From positions 20,556,733 through 20,620,732 of the forward strand of contig NC_053149.1 of NCBI RefSeq assembly GCF_016808335.1: a stretch of DNA of 64,000 nucleotides, read 5' to 3'. The stretch is from Panicum virgatum. Its lineage: Eukaryota; Streptophyta; Magnoliopsida; Poales; Poaceae. Position 1 is the first letter of the stretch. Each line of letters opens with the position of its first letter. A program made the translations under genes and the position numbers. The notes below the pieces were generated by a model. That model was not told the DNA's origin. It saw only the letters and a list, made by a program, of their open reading frames with translations, and did no database searches. Positions 44,179 through 54,606 of the stretch are shown here, in pieces.

Positions 44179-45268
44179 CTGTAAAAAGTAAGAATGGAGT
44201 GAGTACAAACATACTCAGCAAGTCCAACCACACCCACGGTGGGGGTTATATCAGAATAACATGCTCGGGTAAAACAAGGATAAGGTTACGGTTTAATTTA
44301 CAGAAAGCTAAATTTTATGCAGGGGTTCATTTAGCAGAAAATATTTCAGAAACCAGTTTTTGTATTGAAAATCACGGAGTTTAGGTTTTAGACTGCTACC
44401 GGACTCCCCGTCCGTCGTAGCACACGACACAACTACCGGACACAATTCCAAAACAACTCACGCTAACCCATCTCCAAAGAAACACTAGTTATGTGACCAC
44501 ACCGTAACTTGCCCAATACCGTGGGCACGGCTATTCGAATAGCTTTTAACTCTGCAGAGGTGTGCAACTTTACCCACAAGCGGGTACCACAACACGAGCA
44601 CCGAAGTGTCGGTGTAGATCCCGACATAGCCATTACCCACCTTAGCTAAACCTGACTAGCCATCACGGGATACACCAAGGGGTCATCGACCATTCACTTA
44701 GGTATAACCGGGCATAAGTCACTCGGGGCTTATCCCTTCTCCTTAGTCACCCGTTGCTCTCAGCTCTCCTGATGGCTATCAAATTAACTAGTGGGATTTA
44801 TGCTAAGCTGTTGCCCATTCAACGGTCGAGGGGTTTGCACGAGAGTGGAGTTAGGTGAGATGACACACCAACTCGGTCCTTAGACATGACAAGATAGATA
44901 TCTCCATTCTTTACCCTGCCATCATGGCACGAGCACACAAAATGGCAAATCCGTAGAAATGCCATCCATCCCGTCTAAACTTTCTTTAAAAACACCACAT
45001 TTATCCCATCCCACATACGCACACATTTTCTTTATAAAAAGGAATTGTAATATGAGTAAAGTCCTAAGCATTCTAGTATCGATTAACGTTCAAGCAAAAT
45101 CAGACATTAATCTAGGTGGTCAAGGAATGGTCATTACAAATCAAGGGGTGGCTATCCAATCGTGTTTTTATGCAAGCAAAACATATGCAATTTTATAATG
45201 CAGGCCATTGGGTTGTGTTTATAAAAACTAGGACAGAAACATGCATCAAAGGATGGGATTGAACTTGC

Positions 45269-45385
45269 CGCCTTCGTAGCCTTCGGGGAGGTCCTGTCCT
45301 TCGGGCTTGGGGTTGTGGATCTGATCTTCGTTCACGGGCTCACAGTACTGCTCGACAACGGGCTCTCCTTCGTTCACACCGTGGT
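45269..45385 (-). other. Candidate LTR-encoded exon 1 of F
   Basis: 117 bases after TTCGTATCTTAG and before the GC-type donor GCG|GCAAGT. In the E2 phase it encodes an acidic peptide (VNEGEPVVEQYCEPVNEDQ ... EGYEG). The interval to exon 2 is 1,090 bases. Confidence 0.55.
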
Positions 45386-47248
45386 CTAAGATACGAACAA
45401 ACAAACACACAATCAGGACCAAGAAATAAAAGTTTTATCGTTGAGCTCGAATCGGAAGTAAATGAGATATGGAGTTCGGAGTAATATTTTTGGGTGGATT
45501 CCTAATGGCATGGCCGAAACTAGGTTAAGAAAGGTGTGGTAGAGTTTCGGGTCGATCAGAGTTCGTTTGGTGCATGAAATGATAGGTTACATAAAAGGGT
45601 TAGAGGTTAAATCAGGGTCCAGGGGCCTATTTGTAATTAAATTTAAGAAGGCAGGGGCTTGGTTTGTATTTTAGAAATTATTTGGGTTATTCTAAAAGAG
45701 TCAGGGGTTTATTTGTAATTATGTTTATATGGGAGAAGGGTTTATTTCGAAATATATTAAAGAGAAGGGTTTTATTTGCAAACATGTTAAACGGTGGAAG
45801 GATTTTTGAGTAAATAGAGGAAGGGCCAGGGGGTTATGGGCAAAATGCCATGCCCTCTTCCTCCCCCGTGCTGGGAAACAGGGGAGGGAGCCGGCGCTCG
45901 TCGACGGCGCCAAATCCGGCGGCTCGGGGGCTCGGGGTGGCTCCGGGGTGAGGGAAAGGAGAGAGGGGAAAGCGGTGGGTCGATTCCCGGCCGTGGCTCG
46001 GCCAGAGGCAGCCCGAGGTGGCCTAGCCACGACGGCCGGCGGCAGCGGGCGGCGGTGGCGCTGGGTCGGCGGCTCAGAGGCGTGGTGGCGGTCATGGAGG
46101 TGGGGAAGAGCACCGGGGAGCTCCGGGGAGTCGATTACTCCGCTCACCTTGGGCAGGGGTGACGCACAGAGGCGGGGCGACGGGAGGGGGTGGCGGCAGC
46201 AATGACGGTTGGTGGTGCTAGGAGGCAGTGGGCGGTGGCGGCCGGGGATGCGGGGCTCAGGGGTGGCGCCGAGCCCCTTTTATAGTGGGAGTATGGTGGT
46301 GGAGGTGGGAGCAGGGCCGTGGCGGGCGTCAACAGCGGCGCTGTGCCAAGGTCGCCGGCGTCGTACGTGCACAGGGTGACGGCGCGTGCGGCGAGGCGGG
46401 ATGGGACGCGTCGGGTAGGCGGCGACCCGGTGCAGGCGGTGATGTGCGGCCATCAACGGTGGCGGTGTGTGTGTGCGCGGGCGGGCCGGTGTGCGTGCGT
46501 GCAGGCGGGCCGGTGCCGCGGCTCGGCACAGCGCAGCGTGGCGAGCTCGCGCGTCTGGGCACGGGCGCGGCCTACCTTGGCATGGCGCGTTGCTCGGCCG
46601 GGGAGGGGAGGCCGGGGTGGAACGCTCGGGCGTGCGCGGGTGGGAGCAGGGAGCGGCCGGGGTCGTGCGCGCGTGGGGTAGGCAGGCGGGGACGAGCGGC
46701 GTTCGGGGCCGGCGGGCGCGTACCGCGTGTGCGTGCGCGCCTAGGGTCGGCGGCACGCGGCTCTGCAGCGAGGGGGCGAGGTCAGGGCCGGGCCGGGCGG
46801 CGTGCGCGCGGCCGAGCGGCTGCGGAGCAGGGGCGAATGGGAGGAACGCCGGGTCGGGCAGCGCTCAGGAGCGGGGCAGAGCGGGAGGAAGAGGGAAGGA
46901 GAGAGAAAAAGGAAAGGAGAAAAAGGAAAAATAGGAGAGAGAATAAGAAAATGAGGGGAGAGGGAGGGAAAGAAGAGAGAGGGAGAGGGATTCGCGCCAG
47001 AACCGGCGCCCGGTCGGCCACGCGCGGTGCTTGGGCGCGCGTGAGCGCGACGCGCGGGTCAAGGGAGAAACAGGGCGGTGGATTTGGCTGTCGGGGTTGG
47101 GTCCAACAGGGATCGGGAGATCGGGCGGAAAAAGGGAGAGTTCCCGACACAATTAGGGGTTATGGAAAACTTTGAGCTCAACGATGAACACTTGGTTTTG
47201 AAACTAATTATCGCACGATTTAATTTAGCGGATTTTTGGGATGTTACA

Positions 47249-47265
47249 AACCTACCCCACTTAAA
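47249..47265 (-). other. Polypurine tract of F
   Basis: Minus strand TTTAAGTGGGGTAGGTT, directly before the F LTR. Confidence 0.8.
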
Positions 47266-50200
47266 ATGAATCTCGTCCTCGAGATTCGGCTGGTTCCTAA
47301 AGAGATGAGGAAATTCCTTCTTCAGGGCGTCTTCGCGTTCCCACGTAGCTTCTTCCACTCCGTGTCTGCTCCACTAAACTCTGCAGATCCGTACTTCGGA
47401 GTTTCTGGTCCTCCTGGTGACAGTATCTAGAATCTTGACCGGTATTTCTTGGTATCGCAAGTCTGGCTGCAGATCTATTGTTTCTACTGGCACGTGTTCT
47501 GCCTCGGGTACCCTCAAACACCTTCTTAATTGCGACACGTGGAACACTGGGTGTATATCCGACATTTCTTCCGGTAGTTCTAGTTGGTACGCTACTGCTC
47601 CAACTTTCTTCGGAACTTGGTATGGTCCAATGTATCGGGGAGCCAACTTTCCTTGTACCTGAAATCTTCGGGTTCCTCGAATGGGTGACACCTTGAGATA
47701 CACGAAATCTCCAAGTTGAAGCTTATTTCCCATCTTTTCTTGTCAGCGTAGCTCTTTTGTCTTGACTGGGCTGCTTTCAGCTTTTCTCTAATCTTGGCGA
47801 CTCTTTCTTCTGCTTCTTTTATGAGTGCGGGCCCGACTAGGGCACGTTCTCCAACTTTTGACCACATCAGCGGTGTTCTGCACTTCCTTCCATAGAGGGC
47901 TTCGAATGGCGACATGCCTAAACTTGCTTGGTACCCGTTGTTGTATGAGAACTCAGCATAGGGTAAACTCCATTCCCAATCTTTGCCATAAGTGAGGACA
48001 CATGCTGTCAGCATATCTTCCATAATCTGGTTCACCCTTTCTGTCTGGCCATCCATCTGCGGGTGATAAGCGGAGCTAAAATCTAACTTGGTGCCCATGG
48101 CTTTATGCAAAATTTTCCAAAATCTAGAGGTGAACTGGGTCCCTCTATCTGAAACAATTCGGCTGGGCACACCATGCAACTTCATTATGTTTTCCACATA
48201 GAGTTTGGCTAACTTCTCTCCGCCGTAATTGGTTCGTACGGGTATGAAATGAGCTGATTTAGTAAGTCGATCCACTATTACCCATATGGAGTCGTGCCTT
48301 TTCTGAGTTCTGGGCAAGCCTACTACAAAATCCATCTCTATCTCATCCCATTTCCAAACCGGAATGGGTAAGGGTTGCAACAAACCTGCCAACTTCTGAT
48401 GTTCGGTTTTGATCCTTTGGCAAGTATTACAACGGGCGACAAATCATGCAATGTCCGCCTTCATTCCATCCCACCAATATTTTTGTCTTAGGTCTATATA
48501 CATTTTGGTGGATCCTGGGTGAATGGAATATGCCGAGTTGTGAGCTTCATCCATGATCATTTGTCTGAAGTCTCCTTTCTGGGGTACACAAATTCTATCT
48601 TTATACCATAGGGTTCCCTTATTATCCACTCTAAAATCTAGTGCCTTATTTTCTCCAGTCTGCCTCCGGATTTCCATTAGCCCCTTATCCGAACTTAGTG
48701 CCTTTCGGATTCTATCTTCTAGCGTGGATTGAACGTTCAGTACTTGGCTGGAACCTCGAGGGGAAATGTGCACATTTAATCATGCCATTTCCTCTCGCAG
48801 ATGATCATCCTTGGGCCCGTAGGATTTCCGACTTAGGGCATCGGCTACTACGTTTGCTTTCCCCGGGTGGTAATGGATTTCCAAGTTATAATCTTTGACC
48901 AATTCCAGTCATCTTCTCTGCCTCAAGGTCAAGTCCGGTTGGGTGAAGATATACTTCAGGCTCTTATGGTCGGTATAGATTTCGCACTTATTTCCAATCA
49001 AATAATGCCTCCAAATTTTAAGAGCGTGCACTACGGCTGCAAGTTCCAAGTCATGGGTCGGATAGTTCTGCTCATGAGACCTGAGTTGGCGGGAAGCATA
49101 CGCAACAACTTTCCCGTCTTGCATCAGTACACAACCCAATCCTTGTCGGGATGCATCACAATAGATGACAAAATCCCTATGAATATCCAGTAGGGTTAGT
49201 ACTGGAGCGGTAGTTAATCTTCGCTTCAGTTCCTGGAAACTCCTCTCACATGACTCTGTCCAGGTGAATTTCTTCTCCTTCTTGAGCAGCTCTGTCATGG
49301 GTCGGGTTATCTTAGAAAATCCTTCAATGAATCTCTGATAATACCCAGCTAACCCAAGGAAACTTCTGATCTCACTGACGTTGGTCGGTGGTTGCCAGTT
49401 GGAGTCTGCTTCGACCTTCTCGGGATCCACTGCTACTCCTTCCGCGGTCAGAATATGACCAAGGAAGGCTACTTTCTCTAGCCAAAACTCACACTTGTTG
49501 AATTTGGCGTATAGCCTATGCACCCTCAACTTTTCCAAAACTACCCTCAGGTGTTGTTCGTGCTCCTGAATACTCTTCGAGTAAATAAGTATGTCGTCGA
49601 TGAAAACTACGACAAACTTATCTAACTCGTCCATAAACACCTTGTTCATGAGGTTCATGAAATAAGCAGGTGCATTTGTCAGTCCAAAAGACATCACTGT
49701 GAACTCAAACTGCCCGTATCGGGTGACAAAGGCTGTCTTCGGAATATCGCTCTCCCTAATCTTGAGTTGATAATATCCGAACCTCAGATCGATCTTGGAG
49801 AAGTACTTAGCCCCTTTTAACTGATCAAAAAGGTCGTCGATCTTGGGAGGGGGGTACTTGTTCTTGATAGTGACCTCGTTTAGTGCCCGGTAATCTACAC
49901 ACATCCTCATACTTCCATCCTTCTTCTTGACAAATAGGACCGGGGCTCCCCAAGGAGACGAACTTGGCCTAATGAAGCCAATTCGTTGTAGTTCTTCCAG
50001 TTGTTTCTTCAATTCAGCTAACTCCGAGGCTGCCATCCTATAGGGTCTCTTGGCTATAGGGGCGGTTCCAGGGACAAGGTCGATAACAAACTCCACATCC
50101 CTATCCGGTGGCATACCAGGAAGTTCTTCAGGGAAGACATCTGGGTACTCATTCACTACTGGGACTCCTTCCAAGGACTTGGCTTCCATGCTAAATACCA

Positions 50201-51851
50201 TTGGGTTTGATCCACTTTCCCGGGTATGGCAGGTCACTCGTACCCCTTCTGGGTTTGTTAGGTGTACCACTTTGTCAGTACAGCCTATGAGACCATTATG
50301 TCGGCTTAACCAATCCATTCCAAGGATCACGTCTATCCCTTCTGACTTAAGTACTACTAGGTCCGCTAGAAATTCTACCCCACTTAAATTGATCCTTATC
50401 CGTAGACAACCCAGTTGACACCTGATGTCTCCTCCGGGTGTTCGGGTTAATAGGGGTGTTTTTAGTAGTACTATAGGTATTTTATGTTTCTCCACAAAAC
50501 TTGAGGATATGAATGAGTGTGATGCTCCAGAATCAAATAGTACTGTTGCGAGGGTTGAGCTGACTAGGTACTCACCGAGTACTACGCCCTGAGCTCCTTG
50601 AGCTTCCTGTGCGTCGATGTGGTTGACGCGGGCTCGTCCAAACGACTGCTGAGGCTGGCTCATCTGCTGACTGTTGTTGTTGGCGTTGCTGTTGTTGCGG
50701 ATGGGCACTCGGTTGGCACCGGTCAGGACTGGCTTGGGTCCGTTCACCGTGTTGGAGAAGGCTGACGTAGCAGGCTTGTTTTTGGCATAGGGGCAGTCCG
50801 CGATGAAGTGCCCTGTCTCACGGCAGTTGAAGCAGGCCCTCACATTGCTGTTGTTGGTGGTGACCTGGCTTGCATTACTCTGCAGGGCCCTCATGGTGTT
50901 CTGGCTCCTGGACTGGGAGTTAGGGGCCCGTGGTCCCGTCACTTGAGACTGAGCTCTGTACTACATTGGGGCTTGGGATCTCGGTGCGTTGTAGCTGAAG
51001 CTTCTGGGCTTCTGGAAACGATCCTGCTGGCAAGACTTGCTCTCCAGGAACTTGCACTTGTTATCTTTCCTTTCATCAATCTTAGCCTTTTCGGTGAGGA
51101 TCGCCTTGATCATCAGGGTGTTGAAATCCGGATAGATTTGAGGGGTGAGTAGGGTTCTGAGTTCTGGATTTAGTCCCTTCTTGAACATATCTTGCTTCTT
51201 CTCGTCGTCGTACATTTCTTCTGGTGCGTAGCGAGCCAGCTCCATAAACTGGTGGGTATACTCTTCCACCGACATACTCCCCTACTGAAGTGCGCAGAAT
51301 TCATCTGCCTTGCGCTTTATGGTGGCTGAGGGGATGTGATAATGGCGGAACTCCCTCACGAATTCATTCCAGGTGATGGTGGAGGCATCTCTGGCAGCAG
51401 CACAGTAATTTTCCCACCAGGCTAAGGCAGACCCGGTGAGTTGATGTGCTGCCAGCAGAACTTTATCTCAATCCTGGCACTCGAACGGCTCAAGCTTCCT
51501 CTGGATCACACGCAGCCAATCATCTGCATCCAAAGGGTTGCTGGATCCAGCATAGGTGGGTGGCTTGGTCCTCAGAAAAGCTGTCAGTTTGTCATTCATG
51601 GTTTGTCCCCGTGGTTGCCTGTTGACAAGGGCATTGGCCAGTGTTTCTAGGATGAGGGTCTGATTGTGGATTATCTGTGCCAGGTCTCTAAGGGGTGGAG
51701 GGGGTGGCAGTGGCACTTCATTATTCTCCCCTCTGCCCTGGCTTACTTCTTGTTCTACGGGCGGAGGATTCTGCCCTTCCGGCTGCACTCCTATGTCAGC
51801 GACTGCAGGGTTCCGAATGCGGGAAGCCCTCGTAACGCTTCGGGAAGCCAT
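47266..51851 (-). pseudogene. gag-pol: F Gag-Pol polyprotein, chromodomain Ty3 type, several stops
   Basis: Starts at 51851 (ATG directly after TTTACAG). In order: Gag domain (LDADDWLRVIQRKLEPFEC, ALAWWEN), CCHC knuckle ([14 protein letters not shown], about 50820), protease (FDSGASHSF), reverse transcriptase ([10 protein letters not shown], about 49590), RNase H ([13 protein letters not shown]), integrase (CNTCQR; MDFVVGLPR; SDRGTQFTSRFW) and a chromodomain-like end. In-frame stops lie at about 51468, 51279, 50961, 48909, 48774 and 48444, with a frameshift near 47735. Several stops are CGA-to-TGA or CAG-to-TAG changes, as cytosine-methylation decay would give. Unlike E2 there is no intron at the Leu-Gln|Gly-Ser-Met-Ser-Val junction. 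Dead copy, related to E2. Confidence 0.9.
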
Positions 51852-52137
51852 CTGTAAATTGGGTAAAGTTTTGTGAGATTAGGATTAAGTGATGTTTAAG
51901 TTGTTTAAATCATATTTTTTTTGAAAAGGCAGAATCTACCTCCTGCCGAAGCACACAACTAACAAGCACACAACATACCAAACAACAAGGACAAACAAAT
52001 TTATTACTGCAAGGGGGGGTACAACACGGGGCAAGGCCAAACGCGTACTACACGTCCGGGTACACTACTTCAAAAGAAACGGGGGCACAGATCTTCTTCG
52101 GACGACACGGCTTCATCCCTTGACGGTCGCTAGCACT
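51852..52137 (-). other. Spacer between F accessory ORF 2 and gag
   Basis: About 285 bases, AT-rich towards gag and ending with the 3' splice-like AACTTTACCCAATTTACAG at the gag ATG. Confidence 0.6.
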
Positions 52138-53025
52138 TTAGGCAAACTCATCGACTTGAGTGGGTTCCTCCCTCAGAAGAGGACTCACGTCTTCTAGGGG
52201 AACGAGCGGTCCTTGCTCGCCGTCCCCTAGATCTCCGTTTTCCCGAGGTTGCGTAGTGGCTTCTCTTGCGGCGGCGGCCGTAGACCTTCCAGGGTTCTCG
52301 GGTGGGGCTTGTGGGTTTCCAAAGAGTGGTCCCCATCTTTTGACGGGCGTTCCGAGCAGAACATGGTCTTCTCCTATTGCCGGGACTGGGGTTCCACTTC
52401 TAGCCGATTCTTGCATACGCCGGTCCCGAGCTTGCCTGAGGTTCTCCTGAGCAACTGCTTCACTGCTGACCGTGGCTGCGGCTCTTGCCTCGGCTTGGAC
52501 TGCTCGGATCTGTTGCAGTCTTACCGCGAGTTCTGCTTGCTCGGCTGGATGGGTCTGTTCCCTCAGCAAGTTGGCTTGCTCGTCAAAGAGCTGATCCAAA
52601 GAGGCTAGGTAGGTAGCCACTTGGTACAGGAGGCCTTCTTCATGGCGGCGCCGTTCTAGGCTTCTCATTCGAGCTTCCCAAACTGGGGTTCTGATGGCCG
52701 GCGGAAAGAGCCTCATTGGTGTGGGGGCGAGGTGTCTTTCGAAAATCCGACACAGGTAACGAAGTGCTTTCCTGATGGCTAAGGGATAGGTGTCCTGGTG
52801 CCTAAACCCTGTAGCGGTCACTCGCCATGACTGGATGTCAGGGTAGCAATCACTTCTGGCGATGACTAGGATCACCCTACAGCGGAGAGTGCCATGATGC
52901 TCGTACTCTCTGTTGTAGTACCTTGGGCGTTCCGTGATACCAAGGCTTTCCAGGGAGTTGATCAAGAGGCTGGGGAAGCCAGGTGCAGCTTGGCAGTCGC
53001 CCTGGGTCCATCCTTCCTCAGCCAT
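52138..53025 (-). CDS. F accessory ORF 2, unknown function
   Basis: Start chosen at 53025, where ATGGCTGAGG directly follows CTATCTTTGTTTTCAG; the upstream codons in frame look non-coding. 295 residues, no stop. The N-terminal 150 residues (EYEHHGTLRCRVILVIARSD, YPDIQSWRVTATGFRHQDTY, PTPMRLFPPAIRTPVWEARM) form a compact unknown domain. Residues about 150-230 are Glu/Gln/Arg/Ala-rich and likely coiled-coil. The tail is Pro/Glu-rich and acidic. It is clearly paralogous to accessory ORF 1 next to it. I know no biochemical function; similar proteins are seen as unnamed predictions in grasses. Its place between primer-binding site and gag recalls the extra ORF of Ogre elements, but I see no sequence likeness. 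Confidence 0.75.
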   Translation of the reverse strand: MAEEGWTQGDCQAAPGFPSLLINSLESLGITERPRYYNREYEHHGTLRCRVILVIARSDCYPDIQSWRVTATGFRHQDTYPLAIRKALRYLCRIFERHLAPTPMRLFPPAIRTPVWEARMRSLERRRHEEGLLYQVATYLASLDQLFDEQANLLREQTHPAEQAELAVRLQQIRAVQAEARAAATVSSEAVAQENLRQARDRRMQESARSGTPVPAIGEDHVLLGTPVKRWGPLFGNPQAPPENPGRSTAAAAREATTQPRENGDLGDGEQGPLVPLEDVSPLLREEPTQVDEFA

Positions 53026-53176
53026 CTGAAAACAAAGATAGGGTAAAGAACTTGCACAAATATTTGAGGTACACAAAGGGGAGTAGATGATATTTATTAT
53101 GGTAACATGGCGGAATACAGTCTTTATGGGTACACGATTATTAGAGGAAAGGCTCTAGCTTGGGGTGCTACACCTA
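53026..53176 (-). other. Spacer between the two F accessory ORFs
   Basis: About 150 bases ending in a strong pyrimidine-rich 3' splice-like signal at the ORF 2 ATG. Confidence 0.6.
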
Positions 53177-54046
53177 TCATGGAGACTCTTCCTCAATCCT
53201 AAGAGGGCGCTTCTTCAGTGGAAGATACTGATCCATCGCGTTATCTTCGGTCTGAGTACTTTTATCCCAGTGGGTTTCTTCGGGTTCTTCCTCTTCAGTA
53301 TGAGTACCAACATCCCAATGGGTTTCCATGGGTTCTTCCTCTTCTTCTCCCTCTATCCATCCACCTATTCCTCTGCGGGCCTTGTACTCTCGCATACGGG
53401 CTTGGAGGGCGGCTAGGGAATTCTCGGCGCGTGTGACTCTTGCATGTTGTTCTTCCAGTTCCGCCTCTTTTTCTTGCATTTGGACTTGGAGAGCGGCTAG
53501 GGAATATTCGGCGTGTACGGTTCTTGTCTGTTGTTCGTCCAGCTCTTGGGTTGCCTTTTCTGCTCTGTGGACTTGTTGCTTCAGTTGCACCGCTTGTTCG
53601 CGGTAGAGTTCATCCAGGCCGGTGAGGTAGATGGATAGATGGGAGACCGTGTCTTCTAGGTCTTCTTCTCTTCCTAGTCCTCTCATCCGGGCAATCCATG
53701 TGCGTCCTCTTCCTTCAGTCGGCGGGAAAAAGCCCATAGGAGTCCGCTGGAGGTGATGCATGTAGATCACGCGTAAACATCGCAGGGCTTTACGGGCGGC
53801 TTTTCGATAGGTGTCCGGAAAGCGAAAACCAGTGGTGGAGATGAACCAGGGATCCACATCTGGGTAGCGGGTGCTTCTTGCCACGAAGATCATTAGGTCG
53901 CACCGAAGAGTGCCCTTGAAGTCGTACTCCCGATAGAGAAACTCTGGTGGGTCCACAACTCCGATGCGTTTCAGGCTGAGTAACAACAACTTTGGAAGGC
54001 CGGGCTCTGCGTGACAGATTCCGCCAATCCATCCATTGTCAGCCAT
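53177..54046 (-). CDS. F accessory ORF 1, unknown function, paralogue of ORF 2
   Basis: Start chosen at 54046, where ATGGCTGACA directly follows TTCTTGCCCTGTTCCAG. The frame is open further upstream to 54154, but that part is leader-like. 289 residues. It shares the N-terminal domain with ORF 2: GWIGGICHAEPGLPKLL, YREYDFKGTLRCDLMIFVAR, TGFRFPDTYRKAARKALRCL and RTPMGFFPP. Then follows a predicted coiled coil of two near-repeats (AEYSLAALQVQMQEKEAELE / AENSLAALQARMREYKARR). The tail has two acidic repeats (EEEEPMETHWDVGTHT / EEEEPEETHWDKSTQT). Function unknown. Both ORFs lack stops although the adjacent gag-pol has several. Confidence 0.75.
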   Translation of the reverse strand: MADNGWIGGICHAEPGLPKLLLLSLKRIGVVDPPEFLYREYDFKGTLRCDLMIFVARSTRYPDVDPWFISTTGFRFPDTYRKAARKALRCLRVIYMHHLQRTPMGFFPPTEGRGRTWIARMRGLGREEDLEDTVSHLSIYLTGLDELYREQAVQLKQQVHRAEKATQELDEQQTRTVHAEYSLAALQVQMQEKEAELEEQHARVTRAENSLAALQARMREYKARRGIGGWIEGEEEEEPMETHWDVGTHTEEEEPEETHWDKSTQTEDNAMDQYLPLKKRPLRIEEESP

Positions 54047-54172
54047 CTGGAACAGGGCAAGAACCAGTGGTGAGTATTTGTGTGAAAGAAGAATTAAAGA
54101 AAGAAAAGTCCTAATGTGAAAAGGCCAGAAAAAGGGTCTCGCTCCTAGGGTCACGTCCTACGGCCAACCTAT

Positions 54173-54185
54173 GGCTCTGATACCA
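54173..54185 (-). other. Primer-binding site after the 5' short LTR
   Basis: Minus strand TGGTATCAGAGCC. The leader after it (GTAGGACGTGACCCTAGG) resembles that of E2, so it belongs to the F side of the junction. Confidence 0.92.
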
Positions 54186-54187
54186 CC

Positions 54188-54447
54188 TGAATGACCCGAC
54201 CCGTGGTAACGGTTAAGATCTACTCTACATGTTGAGTAAATCACCCCTGCTAAATAACTCTCTTGCGCTTTCGTCCTCGCTTTGCGCAAAAGGTTGCAAC
54301 CGGAGTTATTCAACTACCCTGGGCCTGGTATTTAAGCTGGTCTGGACTCTACTCCACTTCCAGTATGGGACTAAATTCGCGCCGCTACAGTAGCTACTAC
54401 AGTAGCTCCGAATTTTGGCCCGGCCCACTCTCCTGTGGGCTGTTACA
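54188..54447 (-). repeat. Short LTR of the TRIM-like element (5' copy)
   Basis: 260 bases. On the minus strand it starts TGTAACAGCCC and ends GGGTCATTCA. Its partner ends TTACA; the final TTCA here equals the end of the F LTR (GCTTCA), as expected if the exchange point lies at the LTR/PBS border. Confidence 0.92.
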
Positions 54448-54452
54448 GGGAG
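54448..54452. repeat. Target-site duplication of the composite, copy 2 (GGGAG)
   Basis: Matches 43291-43295. The copia gag frame continues across the two flanks. Confidence 0.9.
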
Positions 54453-54606
54453 CAGACGGGGTGGGTGGGCAAGGCCACTCATCCGTGAGATAGCCCCATA
54501 ACCTCTGGCCACCCATGTGGAATGAAAATTCACCCCAATTGTTGCCATTGAAGATAACGGGGCACCGAGGAATGAGTACGGCACCCGGCCGGCCAAGAGA
54601 AGCCAT
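54453..54606 (-). pseudogene. gag: Copia gag N-terminal part
   Basis: Minus strand from ATG at 54606: MASLGRPGAVLIPRC, then FNGNNWGEFSFHM and RLWGYLTDEWPCPP, the start of a UBN2-type copia Gag. It runs into the GGGAG duplication and resumes at 43290 beyond the composite. The sequence 54607-55089 upstream is the untranslated leader, GC-rich in places. Confidence 0.8.

Larger units (their letters stand above)
43870..47248 (-). repeat. Single LTR of Ty3 element F (3,379 bp)
   Basis: Minus strand starts TGTAACATCCC (47248) after a purine tract and ends GGGGACGCTTCA (43870) before a primer-binding site. It thus behaves as the 3' LTR of the F coding region and as a 5' LTR for the TRIM interior. 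Like the E2 LTR it has a GC-rich upstream half, a two-exon hidden frame (45385-45269, 44178-44141), an AATAAA (43944-43939) and a block at about 44518-44600 nearly shared with E2. Confidence 0.88.
43296..54447 (-). mobile_element. Composite retroelement: TRIM-like element containing one LTR plus internal region of Ty3 element F
   Basis: The outer ends are a pair of 260/261-bp LTRs (54447-54188 and 43556-43296; eight substitutions and one indel), flanked by GGGAG on both sides. Going along the minus strand: short LTR, PBS, F internal region (two accessory ORFs, gag-pol, purine tract), one full F LTR of 3,379 bp, a second PBS, a 298-base non-coding TRIM interior, purine tract, short LTR. The same 19 bases, GGCTCTGATACCACCTGAA on the + strand, sit at both inner junctions (54173-54191 and 43855-43873). 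The order is what homologous exchange between a TRIM and a one-LTR circle of F at the primer-binding site would give. Confidence 0.85.

Noticed and set aside
46900..47000. GGAAAAAGGAAA/GAGAGAGGG purine tract as a gene
   Set aside because: Simple-sequence bias within the LTR. The Lys/Arg/Glu-rich frame is compositional.
45725..47175. Long GC-rich frames on both strands of the F LTR, up to 315 codons
   Set aside because: Low-complexity Gly/Arg/Ala on one strand and Pro/Ala on the other. No domain, and not shared with E2.
43870..47248. F LTR as a solo LTR inserted in the TRIM
   Set aside because: A solo LTR has a short direct repeat on both sides. Here a purine tract and a primer-binding site flank it.
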